DNA from: Halisarca cf. caerulea
Lineage: Eukaryota > Porifera > Demospongiae > Chondrillida > Halisarcidae
Assembly (NCBI GenBank): GCA_963170055.1
Contig: CAUJGJ010000253.1
Span: forward strand, 98,001-162,000
Direction of reading: 5' to 3'
DNA: 64,000 nucleotides
Both the position numbers and the translations under genes were made by a program. Below, in pieces: positions 14,401 to 29,000 of the stretch (within the stretch, counting starts at the first letter, position 1; each line of letters begins with the position of its first letter). Below the pieces are notes generated by a model that searched no databases, had not been told where the DNA came from, and saw nothing but the letters and a program-made list of their open reading frames with translations.

Positions 14401-17400
14401 TTAGCACCAGCATATCCAACACTACACAAATACGCCCACAGCACTTCAGAAAGGTCATGTGTGTCCACTGGGAATGTGCGTGGTGCTAGTGCCAAATATT
14501 GGTATTAGCGCCAGCATATCCAACACTACACAAATACGCCCACAGATCTTCAGAAAGGTCATGTGTGTCCACTGGGAATGTGCGTGGTGCTAGTGCCAAA
14601 TATTGGTATTAGCACCAGCATATCCAACACTACACAAATACGCCCACAGCACTTCAGAAAGGTCATGTATGTCCACTGGGAATGTGCGTGGTGCTAGTGC
14701 CAAATATTGGTATTAGCACCAGCATATCCAACACTACACAAATACGCCCACAGCACTTCAGAAAGGTCATGTGTGTCCACTGGGAATGTGCGTGGTGCTA
14801 GTGCCAAATATTGGTATTAGCACCAGCATATCCAACACTACACAAATACGCCCACAGCACTTTAGAAAGGTCATGTGTGTCCACTGGGAATGTGCGTGGT
14901 GCTAGTGCCAAATATTGGTATTAGCACCAGCATATCCAACACTACACAATTACGCCCACAGCACTTCAGAAACTTCATGTGTGTCCACTGGGAATGTGCG
15001 TGGTGCTATTGCCAAATATTGGTATTAGGACAAGCATATCCAACACTACACAAATGCGCCCACAGCACTTCAGAAAGGTCATGTGTGTCCACAGGGAATG
15101 TGCGCGGTGCTAGTGCCAAATATTGGTATTAGCACCAGCATATCCAACATTATACAAATACGCCCACAGTAGTTAAGAAACTTCATGTGTGTCCACTGGG
15201 AATGTGCGTGGTGCTAGTGCCAAATATTGGTATTAGCACCAGCATATCCAACACTACACAAATACGCCCACAGCACTTCAGAAAGGTCATGTGTGTCCAC
15301 TGGGAATGTGCGTGGTGCTAGTGCCAAATATTGGTATTAGCACCAGCATATCCAACACTACACAATTACGCGCACAGCACTTCAGAAAGGTCATGTGTGT
15401 CCACTGGGAATGTGCGTGGTGCTATTGCCAAATATTGGTATTAGGACAAGCATATCCAACACTACACAAATACGCCCACAGCACTTCAGAAAGGTCATGT
15501 GTGTCCACTGGGAATGTGCGCGGTGCTAGTGCCAAATATTGGTATTAGCACCAGCATATCCAACATTATACAAATACGCCCACAGTAGTTAAGAAACTTC
15601 ATGTGTGTCCACTGGGAATGTGCGTGGTGCTAGTGCCAAATATTGGTATTAGCACCAGCATATCCAACACTACACAAATACGACCACAGCACTTCAGAAA
15701 GGTCATGTGTGTCCACTGGGAATGTGCGTGGTGCTAGTGCCAAATATTGGTATTAGCACCAGCATATCCAACACTACACAAATAAGCCCACAGCACTTCA
15801 GAAAGGTCATGTGTGTCCACTGGGAATGTGCGTGGTGCTAGTGCCAAATATTGGTATTAGCACCAGCATATCCAACACTAAACAAATACGCCCACAGAAC
15901 TTCAGAAACTTCATGTGTGTCCACTGGGAATGTGCGTGGTGCTAGTGCCAAATATTGGTATTAGGAAAAGCATATCCAACACTACACAAATACGCCCACA
16001 GCACTTCAGAAAGGTCATGTGTGTCCACTGGGAATGTGCGCGGTGCTAGTGCCAAATATTGGTATTAGCACCAGCATATCCAACATTATACAAATACACC
16101 CACAGTAGTTAAGAAACTTCATGTGTGTCCACTGGGAATGTGCGTGGTGCTAGTGCCAAATATTGGTATTAGCACCAGCATATCCAACACTACACAAATA
16201 CGCCCACAGCACTTCAGAAAGGTCATGTGTGTCCACTGGGAATGTGCGTGGTGCTAGTGCCAAATATTGGTATTAGCACCAGCATATCCAACACTACACA
16301 AATACGCCCACAGCACTTCAGAAAGGTCATGTGTGTCCACTGGGAATGTGCGTGGTGCTAGTGCCAAATATTGGTATTAGCACCAGCATATCCAACACTA
16401 CACAAATACGCCCACAGCACTTCAGAAAGGTCATGTGTGTCCACTGGGAATGTGCGCGGTGCTAGTGCCAAATATTGGTATTAGGACAAGCATATCCAAC
16501 ACTACACAAATACGCCCACAGCACTTCAGAAAGGTCATGTGTGTCCACTGGGAATGTGCGCGGTGCTAGTGCCAAATATTGGTATTAGCACCAGCATATC
16601 CAACATTATACAAATACGCCCACAGTAGTTAAGAAACTTCATGTGTGTCCACTGGGAATGTGCGTGGTGCTAGTGCCAAATATTGGTATTAGCACCAGCA
16701 TATCCAACACTACACAAATACGCCCACAGCACTTCAGAAAGGTCATGTGTGTCCACTGGGAATGTGCGTGGTGCTAGTGCCAAATATTGGTATTAGCACC
16801 AGCATATCCAACACTACACAAATACGCCCACAGCACTTCAGAAAGGTCATGTGTGTCCACTGGGAATGTGCGTGGTGCTAGTGCCTAATATTGGTATTAG
16901 CACCAGCATATCCAACACTACACAAATACGCCCACAGCACTTCAGAAAGGTCATGTGTGTCCACTGGGAATGTGCGTGGTGCTAGTGCCAAATATTGGTA
17001 TTAGCACCAGCATATCCAACACTACACAAATACGCCCACAGCACTTCAGAAAGGTCATGTGTGTCCACTGGGAATGTGCGCGGTGCTAGTGCCAAATATT
17101 GGTATTAGGACAAGCATATCCAACATTACACAAATACGCCCACAGCACTTCAGAAAGGTCATGTGTGTCCACTGGGAATGTGCGCGGTGCTAGTGCCAAA
17201 TATTGGTATTAGCACCAGCATATCCAACATTATACAAATACGCCCACAGTAGTTAAGAAACTTCATGTGTGTCCACTGGGAATGTGCGTGGTGCTAGTGC
17301 CAAATATTGGTATTTGCACCAGCATATCCAACACTACACAAATACGCTCACAGCACTTCAGAAAGGTCATGTGTGTCCACTGGGAATGTGCGTGGTGCTA

Positions 17401-20400
17401 GTGCCAAATATTGGTATTAGCACCAGCATATCCAACACTACACAAATACGCCCACAGCACTTCAGAAAGGTCATGTGTGTCCACTGGGAATGTGCGTGGT
17501 GCTAGTGCCAAATATTGGTATTAGCACCAGCATATCCAACACTACACAATTACGCCCACAGCACTTCAGAAAGGTCATGTGTGTCCACTGGGAATGTGCG
17601 TGGTGCTATTGCCAAATATTGGTATTAGGACAAGCATATCCAACACTACACAAATACGCCCACAGCACTTCAGAAAGGTCATGTGTGTCCACTGGGAATG
17701 TGCGTGGTGCTAGTGCCAAATATTGGTATTAGCACCAGCATATCCAACACTACACAAATAAGCCCACAGCACTTCAGAAAGGTCATGTGTGTCCACTGGG
17801 AATGTGCGTGGTGCTAGTGCCAAATATTGGTATTAGCACCAGCATATCCAACACTACACAATTACGCCCACAGCACTTCAGAAAGGTCATGTGTGTCCAC
17901 TGGGAATGTGCGTGGTGCTATTGCCAAATATTGGTATTGGGACAAGCATATCCAACACTACACAAATACGCCCACAGCACTTCAGAAAGGTCATGTGTGT
18001 CCACTGGGAATGTGCGCGGTGCTAGTGCCAAATATTGGTATTAGCACCAGCATATCCAACATTATACAAATACGCCCACAGTAGTTAAGAAACTTCATGT
18101 GTGTCCACTGGGAATGTGCGTGGTGCTAGTGCCAAATATTGGTATTAGCACCAGCATATTAAACACTACACAAATACGCCCACAGCACTTCAGAAAGGTC
18201 ATGTGTGTCCACTGGGAATGTGCGTGGTGCTAGTGCCAAATATTGGTATTAGCACCAGCATATCCAACACTACACAATTACGCCCACAGCACTTCAGAAA
18301 GGTCATGTGTGTCCACTGGGAATGTGCGTGGTGCTAGTGCCAAATATTGGTATTAGCACCAGCATATCCAACACTACACAAATACGCCCACAGCACTTCA
18401 GAAAGGTCATGTGTGTCCACTGGGAATGTGCGTGGTGCTAGTGCCAAATATTGGTATTAGCGCCAGCATATCCAACACTACACAAATACGCCCACAGATC
18501 TTCAGAAAGGTCATGTGTGTCCACTGGGAATGTGCGTGGTGCTAGTGCCAAATATTGGTATTAGCACCAGCATATCCAACACTACACAAATACGCCCACA
18601 GCACTTCAGAAAGGTCATGTATGTCCACTGGGAATGTGCGTGGTGCTAGTGCCAAATATTGGTATTAGCACCAGCATATCCAACACTACACAAATACGCC
18701 CACAGCAGTTCAGAAAGGTCATGTGTGTCCACTGGGAATGTGCGTGGTGCTAGTGCCAAATATTGGTATTAGCACCAGCATATCCAACACTACACAAATA
18801 CGCCCACAGCACTTTAGAAAGGTCATGTGTGTCCACTGGGAATGTGCGTGGTGCTAGTGCCAAATATTGGTATTAGCACCAGCATATCCAACACTACACA
18901 ATTACGCCCACAGCACTTCAGAAACTTCATGTGTGTCCACTGGGAATGTGCGTGGTGCTATTGCCAAATATTGGTATTAGGACAAGCATATCCAACACTA
19001 CACAAATGCGCCCACAGCACTTCAGAAAGGTCATGTGTGTCCACAGGGAATGTGCGCGGTGCTAGTGCCAAATATTGGTATTAGCACCAGCATATCCAAC
19101 ATTATACAAATACGCCCACAGTAGTTAAGAAACTTCATGTGTGTCCACTGGGAATGTGCGTGGTGCTAGTGCCAAATATTGGTATTAGCACCAGCATATC
19201 CAACACTACACAAATACGCCCACAGCACTTCAGAAAGGTCATGTGTGTCCACTGGGAATGTGCGTGGTGCTAGTGCCAAATATTGGTATTAGCACCAGCA
19301 TATCCAACACTACACAATTACGCGCACAGCACTTCAGAAAGGTCATGTGTGTCCACTGGGAATGTGCGTGGTGCTATTGCCAAATATTGGTATTAGGACA
19401 AGCATATCCAACACTACACAAATACGCCCACAGCACTTCAGAAAGGTCATGTGTGTCCACTGGGAATGTGCGCGGTGCTAGTGCCAAATATTGGTATTAG
19501 CACCAGCATATCCAACATTATACAAATACGCCCACAGTAGTTAAGAAACTTCATTTGTGTCCACTGGGAATGTGCGTGGTGCTAGTGCCAAATATTGGTA
19601 TTAGCACCAGCATATCCAACACTACACAAATACGCCCACAGCACTTCAGAAAGGTCATGTGTGTCCACTGGGAATGTGCGTGGTGCTAGTGCCAAATATT
19701 GGTATTAGCACCAGCATATCCAACACTACACAAATAAGCCCACAGCACTTCAGAAAGGTCATGTGTGTCCACTGGGAATGTGCGTGGTGCTAGTGCCAAA
19801 TATTGGTATTAGCACCAGCATATCCAACACTAAACAAATACGCCCACAGCACTTCAGAAACTTCATGTGTGTCCACTGGGAATGTGCGTGGTGCTAGTGC
19901 CAAATATTGGTATTAGCACCAGCATATCCAACACTACACAAATACGCCCACAGCACTTCAGAAAGGTCATGTGTGTCCACTAGGAATGTGCGTGGTGCTA
20001 GTGCCAAATATTGGTATTAGCACCAGCATATCCAACACTACACAATTACGCCCACAGCACTTCAGAAACTTCATGTGTGTCCACTGGGAATGTGCGTGGT
20101 GCTATTGCCAAATATTGGTATTAGGAAAAGCATATCCAACACTACACAAATACGCCCACAGCACTTCAGAAAGGTCATGTGTGTCCACTGGGAATGTGCG
20201 CGGTGCTAGTGCCAAATATTGGTATTAGCACCAGCATATCCAACATTATACAAATACACCCACAGTAGTTAAGAAACTTCATGTGTGTCCACTGGGAATG
20301 TGCGTGGTGCTAGTGCCAAATATTGGTATTAGCACCAGCATATCCAACACTACACAAATACGCCCACAGCACTTCAGAAAGGTCATGTGTGTCCACTGGG

Positions 20401-22400
20401 AATGTGCGTGGTGCTAGTGCCAAATATTGGTATTAGCACCAGCATATCCAACACTACACAAATACGCCCACAGCACTTCAGAAAGGTCATGTGTGTCCAC
20501 TGGGAATGTGCGTGGTGCTAGTGCCAAATATTGGTATTAGCACCAGCATATCCAACACTACACAAATACGCCCACAGCACTTCAGAAAGGTCATGTGTGT
20601 CCACTGGGAATGTGCGCGGTGCTAGTGCCAAATATTGGTATTAGGACAAGCATATCCAACACTACACAAATACGCCCACAGCACTTCAGAAAGGTCATGT
20701 GTGTCCACTGGGAATGTGCGCGGTGCTAGTGCCAAATATTGGTATTAGCACCAGCATATCCAACATTATACAAATACGCCCACAGTAGTTAAGAAACTTC
20801 ATGTGTGTCCACTGGGAATGTGCGTGGTGCTAGTGCCAAATATTGGTATTAGCACCAGCATATCCAACACTACACAAATACGCCCACAGCACTTCAGAAA
20901 GGTCATGTGTGTCCACTGGGAATGTGCGTGGTGCTAGTGCCAAATATTGGTATTAGCACCAGCATATCCAACACTACACAAATACGCCCACAGCACTTCA
21001 GAAAGGTCATGTGTGTCCACTGGGAATGTGCGTGGTGCTAGTGCCAAATATTGGTATTAGCACCAGCATATCCAACACTACACAAATACGCCCACAGCAC
21101 TTCAGAAAGGTCATGTGTGTCCACTGGGAATGTGCGTGGTGCTAGTGCCAAATATTGGTATTAGCACCAGCATATCCAACACTACACAAATACGCCCACA
21201 GCACTTCAGAAAGGTCATGTGTGTCCACTGGGAATGTGCGCGGTGCTAGTGCCAAATATTGGTTTTAGGACAAGCATATCCAACATTACACAAATACGCC
21301 CACAGCACTTCAGAAAGGTCATGTGTGTCCACTGGGAATGTGCGCGGTGCTAGTGCCAAATATTGGTATTAGCACCAGCATATCCAACATTATACAAATA
21401 CGCCCACAGTAGTTAAGAAACTTCATGTGTGTCCACTGGGAATGTGCGTGGTGCTAGTGCCAAATATTGGTATTTGCACCAGCATATCCAACACTACACA
21501 AATACGCTCACAGCACTTCAGAAAGGTCATGTGTGTCCACTGGGAATGTGCGTGGTGCTAGTGCCAAATATTGGTATTAGCACCAGCATATCCAACACTA
21601 CACAAATACGCCCACAGCACTTCAGAAAGGTCATGTGTGTCCACTGGGAATGTGCGTGGTGCTAGTGCCAAATATTGGTATTAGCACCAGCATATCCAAC
21701 ACTACACAATTACGCCCACAGCACTTCAGAAAGGTCATGTGTGTCCACTGGGAATGTGCGTGGTGCTATTGCCAAATATTGGTATTAGGACAAGCATATC
21801 CAACACTACACAAATACGCCCACAGCACTTCAGAAAGGTCATGTGTGTCCACTGGGAATGTGCGTGGTGCTAGTGCCAAATATTGGTATTAGCACCAGCA
21901 TATCCAACACTACACAAATAAGCCCACAGCACTTCAGAAAGGTCATGTGTGTCCACTGGGAATGTGCGTGGTGCTAGTGCCAAATATTGGTATTAGCACC
22001 AGCATATCCAACACTACACAATTACGCCCACAGCACTTCAGAAAGGTCATGTGTGTCCACTGGGAATGTGCGTGGTGCTATTGCCAAATATTGGTATTGG
22101 GACAAGCATATCCAACACTACACAAATACGCCCACAGCACTTCAGAAAGGTCATGTGTGTCCACTGGGAATGTGCGCGGTGCTAGTGCCAAATATTGGTA
22201 TTAGCACCAGCATATCCAACATTATACAAATACGCCCACAGTAGTTAAGAAACTTCATGTGTGTCCACTGGGAATGTGCGTGGTGCTAGTGCCAAATATT
22301 GGTATTAGCACCAGCATATTAAACACTACACAAATACGCCCACAGCACTTCAGAAAGGTCATGTGTGTCCACTGGGAATGTGCGTGGTGCTAGTGCCAAA
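14300..22400 (+). repeat. 38/40-monomer (about 4-kb) tandem duplication
   Basis: The rare word GTCATGTATGTCC occurs near 14664 and 18616 (+3952). AGCGCCAGCA occurs at 14509 and 18461 (+3952). The run of TAGTTAAG monomers and the GGACAAGC and GGAAAAGC variants recur in the same order. From about 15960 onward the offset becomes 4160 (TTAGGAAAAG at 15961 and 20121, CATATTAAACAC near 18158 and 22318). The second copy therefore carries two extra monomers, around 19861-20068. Homology ends near 22400. Confidence 0.85.
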
Positions 22401-24900
22401 TATTGGTATTAGCACCAGCATATCCAACACTACACAAATAAGCCCACAGCACTTCAGAAAGGTCATGTGTGTCCACTGGGAATGTGCGTGGTGCTAGTGC
22501 CAAATATTGGTATTAGCACCAGCATATCCAACACTAAACAAATACGCCCACAGCACTTCAGAAACTTCATGTGTGTCCACTGGGAATGTGCGTGGTGCTA
22601 GTGCCAAATATTGGTATTAGCACCAGCATATCCAACACTACACAAATACGCCCACAGCACTTCAGAAAGGTCATGTGTGTCCACTGGGAATGTGCGTGGT
22701 GCTATTGCCAAATATTGCTATTAGGAAAAGCATATCCAACACTACACAAATACGCCCACAGCACTTCAGAAAGGTCATGTGTGTCCACTGGGAATGTGCG
22801 CGGTGCTAGTGCCAAATATTGGTATTAGCACCAGCATATCCAACATTATACAAATACGCCCACAGTAGTTAAGAAACTTCATGTGTGTCCACTGGGAATG
22901 TGCGTGGTGCTAGTGCCAAATATTGGTATTAGCACCAGCATATCCAACACTACACAAATACGCCCACAGCACTTCAGAAAGGTCATGTGTGTCCACTGGG
23001 AATGTGCGTGGTGCTAGTGCCAAATATTGGTATTAGCACCAGCATATCCAACACTAAACAAATACGCCCACAGCACTTCAGAAAGGTCATGTGTGTCCAC
23101 TGGGAATGTGCGTGGTGCTAGTGCCAAATATTGGTATTAGCACCAGCATATCCAACACTACACAAATACGCCCACAGCACTTCAGAAAGGTCATGTGTGT
23201 CCACTGGGAATGTGCGTGGTGCTAGTGCCAAATATTGGTATTAGCACCAGCATATCCAACACTACACAATTACGCCCACAGCACTTCAGAAAGGTCATGT
23301 GTGTCCACTGGGAATGTGCGTGGTGCTATTGCCAAATATTGGTATTAGGACAAGCATATCCAACACTACACAAATACGCCCACAGCACTTCAGAAACTTC
23401 ATGTGTGTCCACTGGGAATGTGCGCGGTGCTAGTGCCAAATATTGGTATTAGCACCAGCATATCCAACATTATACAAATACGCCCACAGTAGTTAAGAAA
23501 CTTCATGTGTGTCCACTGGGAATGTGCGTGGTGCTAGTGCCAAATATTGGTATTAGCACCAGCATATCCAACACTACACAAATACGCCCACAGCACTTCA
23601 GAAAGGTCATGTGTGTCCACTGGGAATGTGCGTGGTGCTAGTGCCAAATATTGGTATTAGCACCAGCATATCCAACACTACACAAATACGCCCACAGCAC
23701 TTCAGAAAGGTCATGTGTGTCCACTGGGAATGTGCGTGGTGCTAGTGCCAAATATTGGTATTAGCACCAGCATATCCAACATTACAAAAATACGCCCACA
23801 GCACTTCAGAAACTTCATGTGTGTCCACTGGGAATGTGCGTGGTGCTAGTGCCAAATATTGGTATTAGCACCAGCATATCCAACACTACACAAATACGCC
23901 CACAGCACTTCAGAAAGGTCATGTGTGTCCACTGGGAATGTGCGTGGTGCTAGTGCCAAATATTGGTATTAGCACCAGCATATCCAACACTACACAAATA
24001 AGCCCACAGCACTTCAGAAAGGTCATGTGTGTCCACTGGGAATGTGCGTGGTGCTAGTGCCAAATATTGGTATTAGCACCAGCATATCCAATACTAAACA
24101 AATACGCCCACAGCACTTCAGAAACTTCATGTGTGTCCACTGGGAATGTGCGTGGTGCTAGTGCCAAATATTGGTATTAGCACCAGCATATCCAACACTA
24201 CACAAATACGCCCACAGCACTTCAGAAAGGTCATGTGTGTCCACTGGGAATGTGCGTGGTGCTAGTGCCAAATATTGGTATTAGCGCCAGCATATCCAAC
24301 ACTACACAAATACGCCCACAGATCTTCAGAAAGGTCATGTGTGTCCACTGGGAATGTGCGTGGTGCTAGTGCCAAATATTGGTATTAGCACCAGCATATC
24401 CAACACTACACAAATACGCCCACAGCACTTCAGAAAGGTCATGTGTGTCCACTGGGAATGTGCGTGGTGCTAGTGCCAAATATTGGTATTAGCACCAGCA
24501 TATCCAACACTACACAAATACGCCCACAGCACTTCAGAAAGGTCATGTGTGTCCACTGGGAATGTGCGTGGTGCTAGTGCCAAATATTGGTATTAGCACC
24601 AGCATATCCAACACTACACAAATACGCCCACAGCACTTCAGAAAGGTCATGTGTGTCCACTGGGAATGTGCGTGGTGCTAGTGCCAAATATTGGTATTAG
24701 CACCAGCTTATCCAACACTACACAAATACGCCCACAGCACTTCAGAAAGGTCATGTGTGTCCACTGGGAATGTGCGTGGTGCTAGTGCCAAATATTGGTA
24801 TTAGCACCAGCATATCCAACACTACACAAATACGCCCACAGCACTTCAGAAACTTCATGTGTGTCCACTGGGAATGTGCGTGGTGCTAGTGCCAAATATT
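22401..24900 (+). repeat. 104-bp satellite, transition block without a clear long higher-order unit
   Basis: The block is made of standard monomers. Scattered variants are shared with the flanking blocks: AAATAAGCC, CACTAAACA, TAGTTAAG, one AGCGCCAGCA at 24291 and one inner GGACAAGC near 23347. I see no long repeated order and no gene. Confidence 0.7.
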
Positions 24901-27900
24901 GGTATTAGCACCAGCATATCCAACACTACACAATTACGCCCACAGCACTTCAGAAAGGTCATGTGTGTCCACTGGGAATGTGCGCGGTGCTAGTGCCAAA
25001 TATTGGTATTAGCTACAGCATATCCAACATTACACAAATACGCCCACAGTAGTTAAGAAACTTCATGTGTGTCCACTGGGAATGTGCGTGGTGCTAGTGC
25101 CAAATATTGGTATTAGCACCAGCATATCCAACACTACACAAATACGCCCACAGCACTTCAGAAACTTCATGTGTGTACAATGGGAATGTGCGTGGTGCTA
25201 GTGCCAAATATTGGTATTAGCACCAGCATATCCAACACTACACAAATACGCCCACAGCACTTCAGAAAGGTCATGTGTGTCCACTGGGAATGTGCGTGGT
25301 GCTAGTGCCAAATATTGGTATTAGCACCAGCATATCCAACACTACACAAATACGCCCACAGCACTTCAGAAACTTCATGTGTGTCCACTGGGAATGTGCG
25401 TGGTGCTAGTGCCAAATATTGGTATTAGCACCAGCATATCCAACACTACACAAATACGCCCACAGCACTTCAGAAAGGTCATGTGTGTCCACTGGGAATG
25501 TGCGTGGTGCTAGTGCCAAATATTGGTATTAGCACCAGCATATCAAACACTACACAAATACGCCCACAGCACTTCAGAAACTTCATGTGTGTCCACTGGG
25601 AATGTGCGTGGTGCTAGTGCCAAATATTGGTATTAGCACCAGCATATCCAACATTACACAAATACGCCCACAGCAGTTAAGAAACTTCATGTGTGTCCAC
25701 TGGGAATGTGCGTGGTGCTAGTGCCAAATATTGGTATTAGCACCAGCATATCCAACACTACACAAATACGCCCACAGCACTTCAGAAACTTCATGTGTGT
25801 ACAATGGGAATGTGCGTGGTGCTAGTGTCAAATATTGGTATTAGCACCAGCATATCCAACACTACACAAATACGCCCACAGCACTTCAGAAAGGTCATGT
25901 GTGTCCACTGGGAATGTGCGTTGTGCTAGTGCCAAATATTGGTATTAGCACCAGCATATCCAACACTACACAAATACGCCCACAGCACTTCAGAAAGGTC
26001 ATGTGTGTCCACTGGGAATGTGCGTGGTGCTAGTGCCAAATATTGGTATTAGCACCAGCATATCCAACACTACACAAATACGCCCACAGCACTTCAGAAA
26101 GGTCATGTGTGTCCACTGGGAATGTGCGTGGTGCTAGTGCCAAATATTGGTATTAGCACCAGCATATCCAACACTACACAAATACGCCCACAGCACTTCA
26201 GAAAGGTCATGTGTGTCCACTGGGAATGTGCGTGGTGCTAGTGCCAAATATTGGTATTAGCACCAGCTTATCCAACACTACACCAATACGCCCAGAGCAC
26301 TTCAGAAAGGTCATGTGTGTCCACTGGGAATGTGCGTGGTGCTAGTGCCAAATATTGGTATTAGCACCAGCATATCCAACACTACACAAATACGCCCACA
26401 GCACTTCAGAAACTTCATGTGTGTCCACTGGGAATGTGCGTGGTGCTAGTGCCAAATATTGGTATTAGCACCAGCATATCCAACACTACACAATTACGCC
26501 CACAGCACTTCAGAAAGGTCATGTGTGTCCACTGGGAATGTGCGCGGTGCTAGTGCCAAATATTGGTATTAGCTACAGCATATCCAACATTACACAAATA
26601 CGCCCACAGTAGTTAAGAAACTTCATGTGTGTCCACTGGGAATGTGCGTGGTGCTAGTGCCAAATATTGGTATTAGCACCAGCATATCCAACACTACACA
26701 AATACGCCCACAGCACTTCAGAAACTTCATGTGTGTCCACTGGGAATGTGCGTGGTGCTAGTGCCAAATATTGGTATTAGCACCAGCATATCCAACACTA
26801 CACAAATACGCCCACAGCACTTCAGAAAGGTCATGTGTGTCCACTGGGAATGTGCGTGGTGCTAGTGCCAAATATTGGTATTAGCACCAGCATATCCAAC
26901 ACTACACAAATACGCCCACAGCACTTCAGAAAGGTCATGTGTGTCCACTGGGAATGTGCGTGGTGCTAGTGCCAAATATTGGTATTAGCACCAGCATATC
27001 CAACACTACACAAATACGCCCACAGCACTTCAGAAACTTCATGTGTGTCCACTGGGAATGTGCGTGGTGCTAGTGCCAAATATTGGTATTAGCACCAGCA
27101 TATCCAACATTACACAAATACGCCCACAGCAGTTAAGAAACTTCATGTGTGTCCACTGGGAATGTGCGTGGTGCTAGTGCCAAATATTGGTATTAGCACC
27201 AGCATATCCAACACTACACAAATACGCCCACAGCACTTCAGAAACTTCATGTGTGTACAATGGGAATGTGCGTGGTGCTAGTTTCAAATATTGGTATTAG
27301 CACCAGCATATCCAACACTACACAAATACGCCCACAGCACTTCAGAAAGGTCATGTGTGTCCACTGGGAATGTGCGTGGTGCTAGTGCCAAATATAGGTA
27401 TTAGCACCAGCATATCCAACACTACACAAATACGCCCACAGCACTTCAGAAACTTCATGTGTGTCCACTGGGAATGTGCGTGGTGCTAGTGCCAAATATT
27501 GGTATTAGCACCAGCATATCCAACATTACACAAATACGCCCACAGCAGTTAAGAAACTTCATGTGTGTCCACTGGGAATGTGCGTGGTGCTAGTGCCAAA
27601 TATTGGTATTAGCACCAGCATATCCAACACTACAAAAATACGCCAACAGCACTTCAGAAACTTCATGTGTGTCCACTGGGAATGTGCGTGGTGCTAGTGC
27701 CAAATATTGGTATTAGCAACAGCATATCCAACACTACACAAATACGCCCACAGCACTTCAGAAAGGTCATGTGTGTCCACTGGGAATGTGCGTGGTGCTA
27801 GTGCCAAATATCGGTATTAGCACCAGCATATCCAACACTACACAAATAAGCCCACAGCACTTCAGAAAGGTCATGTGTGTCCACTGGGAATGTGCGTGGT

Positions 27901-29000
27901 GCTAGTGCCAAATATTGGTATTAGCACCAGCATATCCAACACTAAACAAATACGCCCACAGCACTTCAGAAACTTCATGTGTGTCCACTGGGAATGTGCG
28001 TGGTGCTAGTGCCAAATATTGGTATTAGCACCAGCATATCCAACACTACACAAATACGCCCACAGCACTTCAGAAAGGTCATGTGTGTCCACTGGGAATG
28101 TGCGTGGTGCTAGTGCCAAATATTGGTATTAGCGCCAGCATATCCAACACTACACAAATACGCCCACAGATCTTCAGAAAGGTCATGTGTGTCCACTGGG
28201 AATGTGCGTGGTGCTAGTGCCAAATATTGGTATTAGCACCAGCATATCCAACACTACACAAATACGCCCACAGCACTTCAGAAAGGTCATGTGTGTCCAC
28301 TGGGAATGTGCGTGGTGCTAGTGCCAAATATTGGTATTAGCACCAGCATATCCAACACTACACAAATACGCCCACAGCACTTCAGAAAGGTCATGTGTGT
28401 CCACTGGGAATGTGCGTGGTGCTAATGCCAAATATTGGTATTAGCACCAGCTTATCCAACACTACACAAATACGCCCACAGCACTTCAGAAAGGTCATGT
28501 GTGTCCACTGGGAATGTGCGTGGTGCTAGTGCCAAATATTGGTATTAGCACCAGCATATCCAACACTACACAAATACGCCCACAGCACTTCAGAAACTTC
28601 ATGTGTGTCCACTGGGAATGTGCGTGGTGCTAGTGCCAAATATTGGTATTAGCACCAGCATATCCAACACTACACAATTACGCCCACAGCACTTCAGAAA
28701 GGTCATGTGTGTCCACTGGGAATGTGCGCGGTGCTAGTGCCAAATATTGGTATTAGCTACAGCATATCCAACATTACACAAATACGCCCACAGTAGTTAA
28801 GAAACTTCATGTGTGTCCACTGGGAATGTGCGTGGTGCTAGTGCCAAATATTGGTATTAGCACCAGCATATCCAACACTACACAAATACGCCCACAGCAC
28901 TTCAGAAAGGTCATGTGTGTCCACTGGGAATGTGCGTGGTGCTAGTGCCAAATATTGGTATTAGCACCAGCATATCCAACACTACACAAATACGCCCACA
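24900..29000 (+). repeat. 15/21-monomer higher-order repeat marked by AGCTACAGC
   Basis: The monomer with TATTAGCTACAGCATATCC followed by TAGTTAAG occurs at 25011, 26571 and 28755. The spacings are 1560 and 2184 bp (15 and 21 units). The GTGTGTACAATGGG variant recurs near 25172, 25797 and 27252 in the same neighbourhood, and again near 29541 and 30061. Confidence 0.75.
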
